Positions 62,979 to 64,000 of a DNA stretch of 64,000 nt are shown here, in pieces (the first letter of the stretch is position 1; every line of letters starts with the position of its first letter). Origin of the DNA: Rhizobium sp. S152 (GTDB taxonomy: Bacteria > Pseudomonadota > Alphaproteobacteria > Rhizobiales > Rhizobiaceae). Position numbers and translations under genes: made by a program. The stretch covers positions 1 to 64,000 of the forward strand of contig NZ_JAUDRZ010000003.1 in assembly GCF_030380735.1 (NCBI RefSeq), given 5' to 3'. Under the pieces are notes generated by a model. It was not told the origin of the DNA. It did not search any database and saw only the letters and a program-made list of their open reading frames with translations.

Positions 62979-64000
62979 GTGAAAAAGATGTCAGATCAGC
63001 TGGGAAGGACATCTCCGCCAACGCTCGCATCCGTGGCAGCCATGGTCGGTGTGTCGGTAAATACGGTATCGAGAGCTCTTCGAGCACCCAATACCGTCCG
63101 CGCCGAACTGCGGCGACAGATCACCAAGGCCATGGATGAGTTGAACTACGTTCCCAATAGATTGGCGGGTGGTCTTTCCGGCACTCGATCCGACATCGTG
63201 GGTGTCGTCGTCACCTCGCTCTATCACTCCGAGTTCGCATCGATCCTGGACGCGTTGCAGTCTGCTTTGCTGAAAAGCAACCTTCAGGTGATGTTGGCAA
63301 ATACCCGGTATGATCCGGATCAGGAGGTGACGCTTGTCCGCTCCATTCTCAGCTGGAGGCCGGCCGCGGTGGCGATCATCGGCGTCGATCATCCGCCAAA
63401 AGTGACCGAGCTTCTTCGCGCCTCCGGCGTGCCGATCATCGAGATGTGGGATGTCGGCGGGGATGTCATCGATACCGCGGTTGGCATGGACCACACCGCA
63501 ATCGGTGCCGCGCAAGCGCGTCATTTGATCGAGCGTGGCTGCAAGAGGTTGGCGTTTCTGGGCAGCATGCGTGACAACGATACGAGAGCGCAGAAACGCG
63601 CGAAGGGAGCTGCGGACACAATCGCTGCAGGCAGGTTGGGAGAATTGGTATTCGCCACGAGGCAGGAAGCTGGCAAGCCAGACTTGGGTGATCTTCTCGT
63701 CAGGGAACTGCTTAGCAAGCATCCTGATATCGACGGAGTCATTTGCAACAGTGACGTCATCGCATTCGGCGTTCTGCGCGCGCTAAAAGATATGGACAGG
63801 CGCGTGCCTGAAGACGTCGCCGTCATTGGCTTCGGCGATAGCGAAGCATCAAGCTGCATGACGCCATCGCTTTCCACCGTCAGGCCCGATCGCCAACGGA
63901 TTGGCGAGAAAACCGCCGAGGCGATTCTCGCCCGTATCGAGGATGAGCCTCCAAAGACGCTGACCCTTGATTGGGAGCTTGTCGGACGCGACAGCACTCG
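62979..64000 (+). CDS. LacI-family regulator of the sulfatase operon (cut by window end)
   Basis: The frame stays open to the window edge (about 340 codons), almost the full length for the family. HTH PTLASVAAMVGVSVNTVSRALRAPNTV, hinge YVPNRLAGGLSGTRS, then the sugar-binding-like domain (IVGVVVTSLYHSEFASILDALQ, HPDIDGVICNSDVIAFGVLRAL, VAVIGFGDSEASSCMTPSLSTVRPD). Start GTG 62979 with GGAG 4 nt upstream, or ATG 62988. Divergent from the sulfatase, which it probably represses until the sulfated substrate appears. Confidence 0.92.
   Translation, partial: MKKMSDQLGRTSPPTLASVAAMVGVSVNTVSRALRAPNTVRAELRRQITKAMDELNYVPNRLAGGLSGTRSDIVGVVVTSLYHSEFASILDALQSALLKSNLQVMLANTRYDPDQEVTLVRSILSWRPAAVAIIGVDHPPKVTELLRASGVPIIEMWDVGGDVIDTAVGMDHTAIGAAQARHLIERGCKRLAFLGSMRDNDTRAQKRAKGAADTIAAGRLGELVFATRQEAGKPDLGDLLVRELLSKHPDIDGVICNSDVIAFGVLRALKDMDRRVPEDVAVIGFGDSEASSCMTPSLSTVRPDRQRIGEKTAEAILARIEDEPPKTLTLDWELVGRDST

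Overview
The window looks like a Rhizobiales (Rhizobiaceae-like) chromosome or large replicon. The grounds are high GC coding DNA, many ABC uptake systems with dedicated regulators, a catabolic-regulator-rich layout, an HWE-type histidine kinase, and repeated GGAAC-N16-NGTT promoters of the alphaproteobacterial general stress sigma factor (EcfG) type. The left edge carries a tRNA-fMet. In this order that gene usually closes an rRNA operon, so an rrn operon probably lies just outside the window (inference).

Layout. 1-4381: tRNA-fMet behind three small tandem hairpins, then a minus-strand unit of family-3 binding protein, one permease, a TIM-barrel sugar isomerase and a GntR regulator; no ATPase is present. 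4872-10932: a plus-strand PotABCD-like operon with an M24-fold protein that has lost most metal ligands and a flavin-reductase-like protein, behind a consensus sigma-54 promoter. 11365-15992: two divergent units, one with a metallo-beta-lactamase-fold hydrolase, an unknown protein and an alpha/beta hydrolase, the other with an exported alpha/beta hydrolase and a GlxA-type AraC regulator. 16277-16685: a decayed IS5-family transposase. 16776-19936: an unknown protein, an HD (p)ppGpp-hydrolase-like protein and Kup.

20121-32656 is a stress island. It holds two GlsB/YsnF-like stress paralogs, a PNPOx-like protein, a PRC-barrel protein, an aldo/keto reductase, an HWE hybrid kinase, a PepSY-like exported protein, a large catalase, a DJ-1/PfpI protein, an NmrA-like protein and several very small proteins, some frameshifted. 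At least six of these units have a close match to the EcfG promoter. 33000-36591: a KaiC-like double ATPase overlapping a hybrid histidine kinase.

36975-44782: LacI regulator, divergent from a GH78 alpha-L-rhamnosidase and a complete sugar ABC transporter. 44841-56250: a nine-gene minus-strand operon of Asp/Glu/hydantoin-type racemase, PotABCD-like transporter, HyuA-type hydrolase, two tandem DUF917 (S-methyl-thiohydantoin desulfurase family) proteins and a MalT-like LuxR regulator. This is the best candidate for an uncharacterised catabolic system. 56556-57566: a nitroreductase-family protein. 57869-64000: an organosulfur unit of sulfatase, its formylglycine-generating enzyme and an SsuABC-like transporter, divergent from a LacI regulator cut by the window edge.

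Gene remnants (transposase, DUF4142, GMC oxidoreductase, oligopeptide ABC ATPase) sit at the junctions between these modules, which suggests assembly by repeated insertion and loss.
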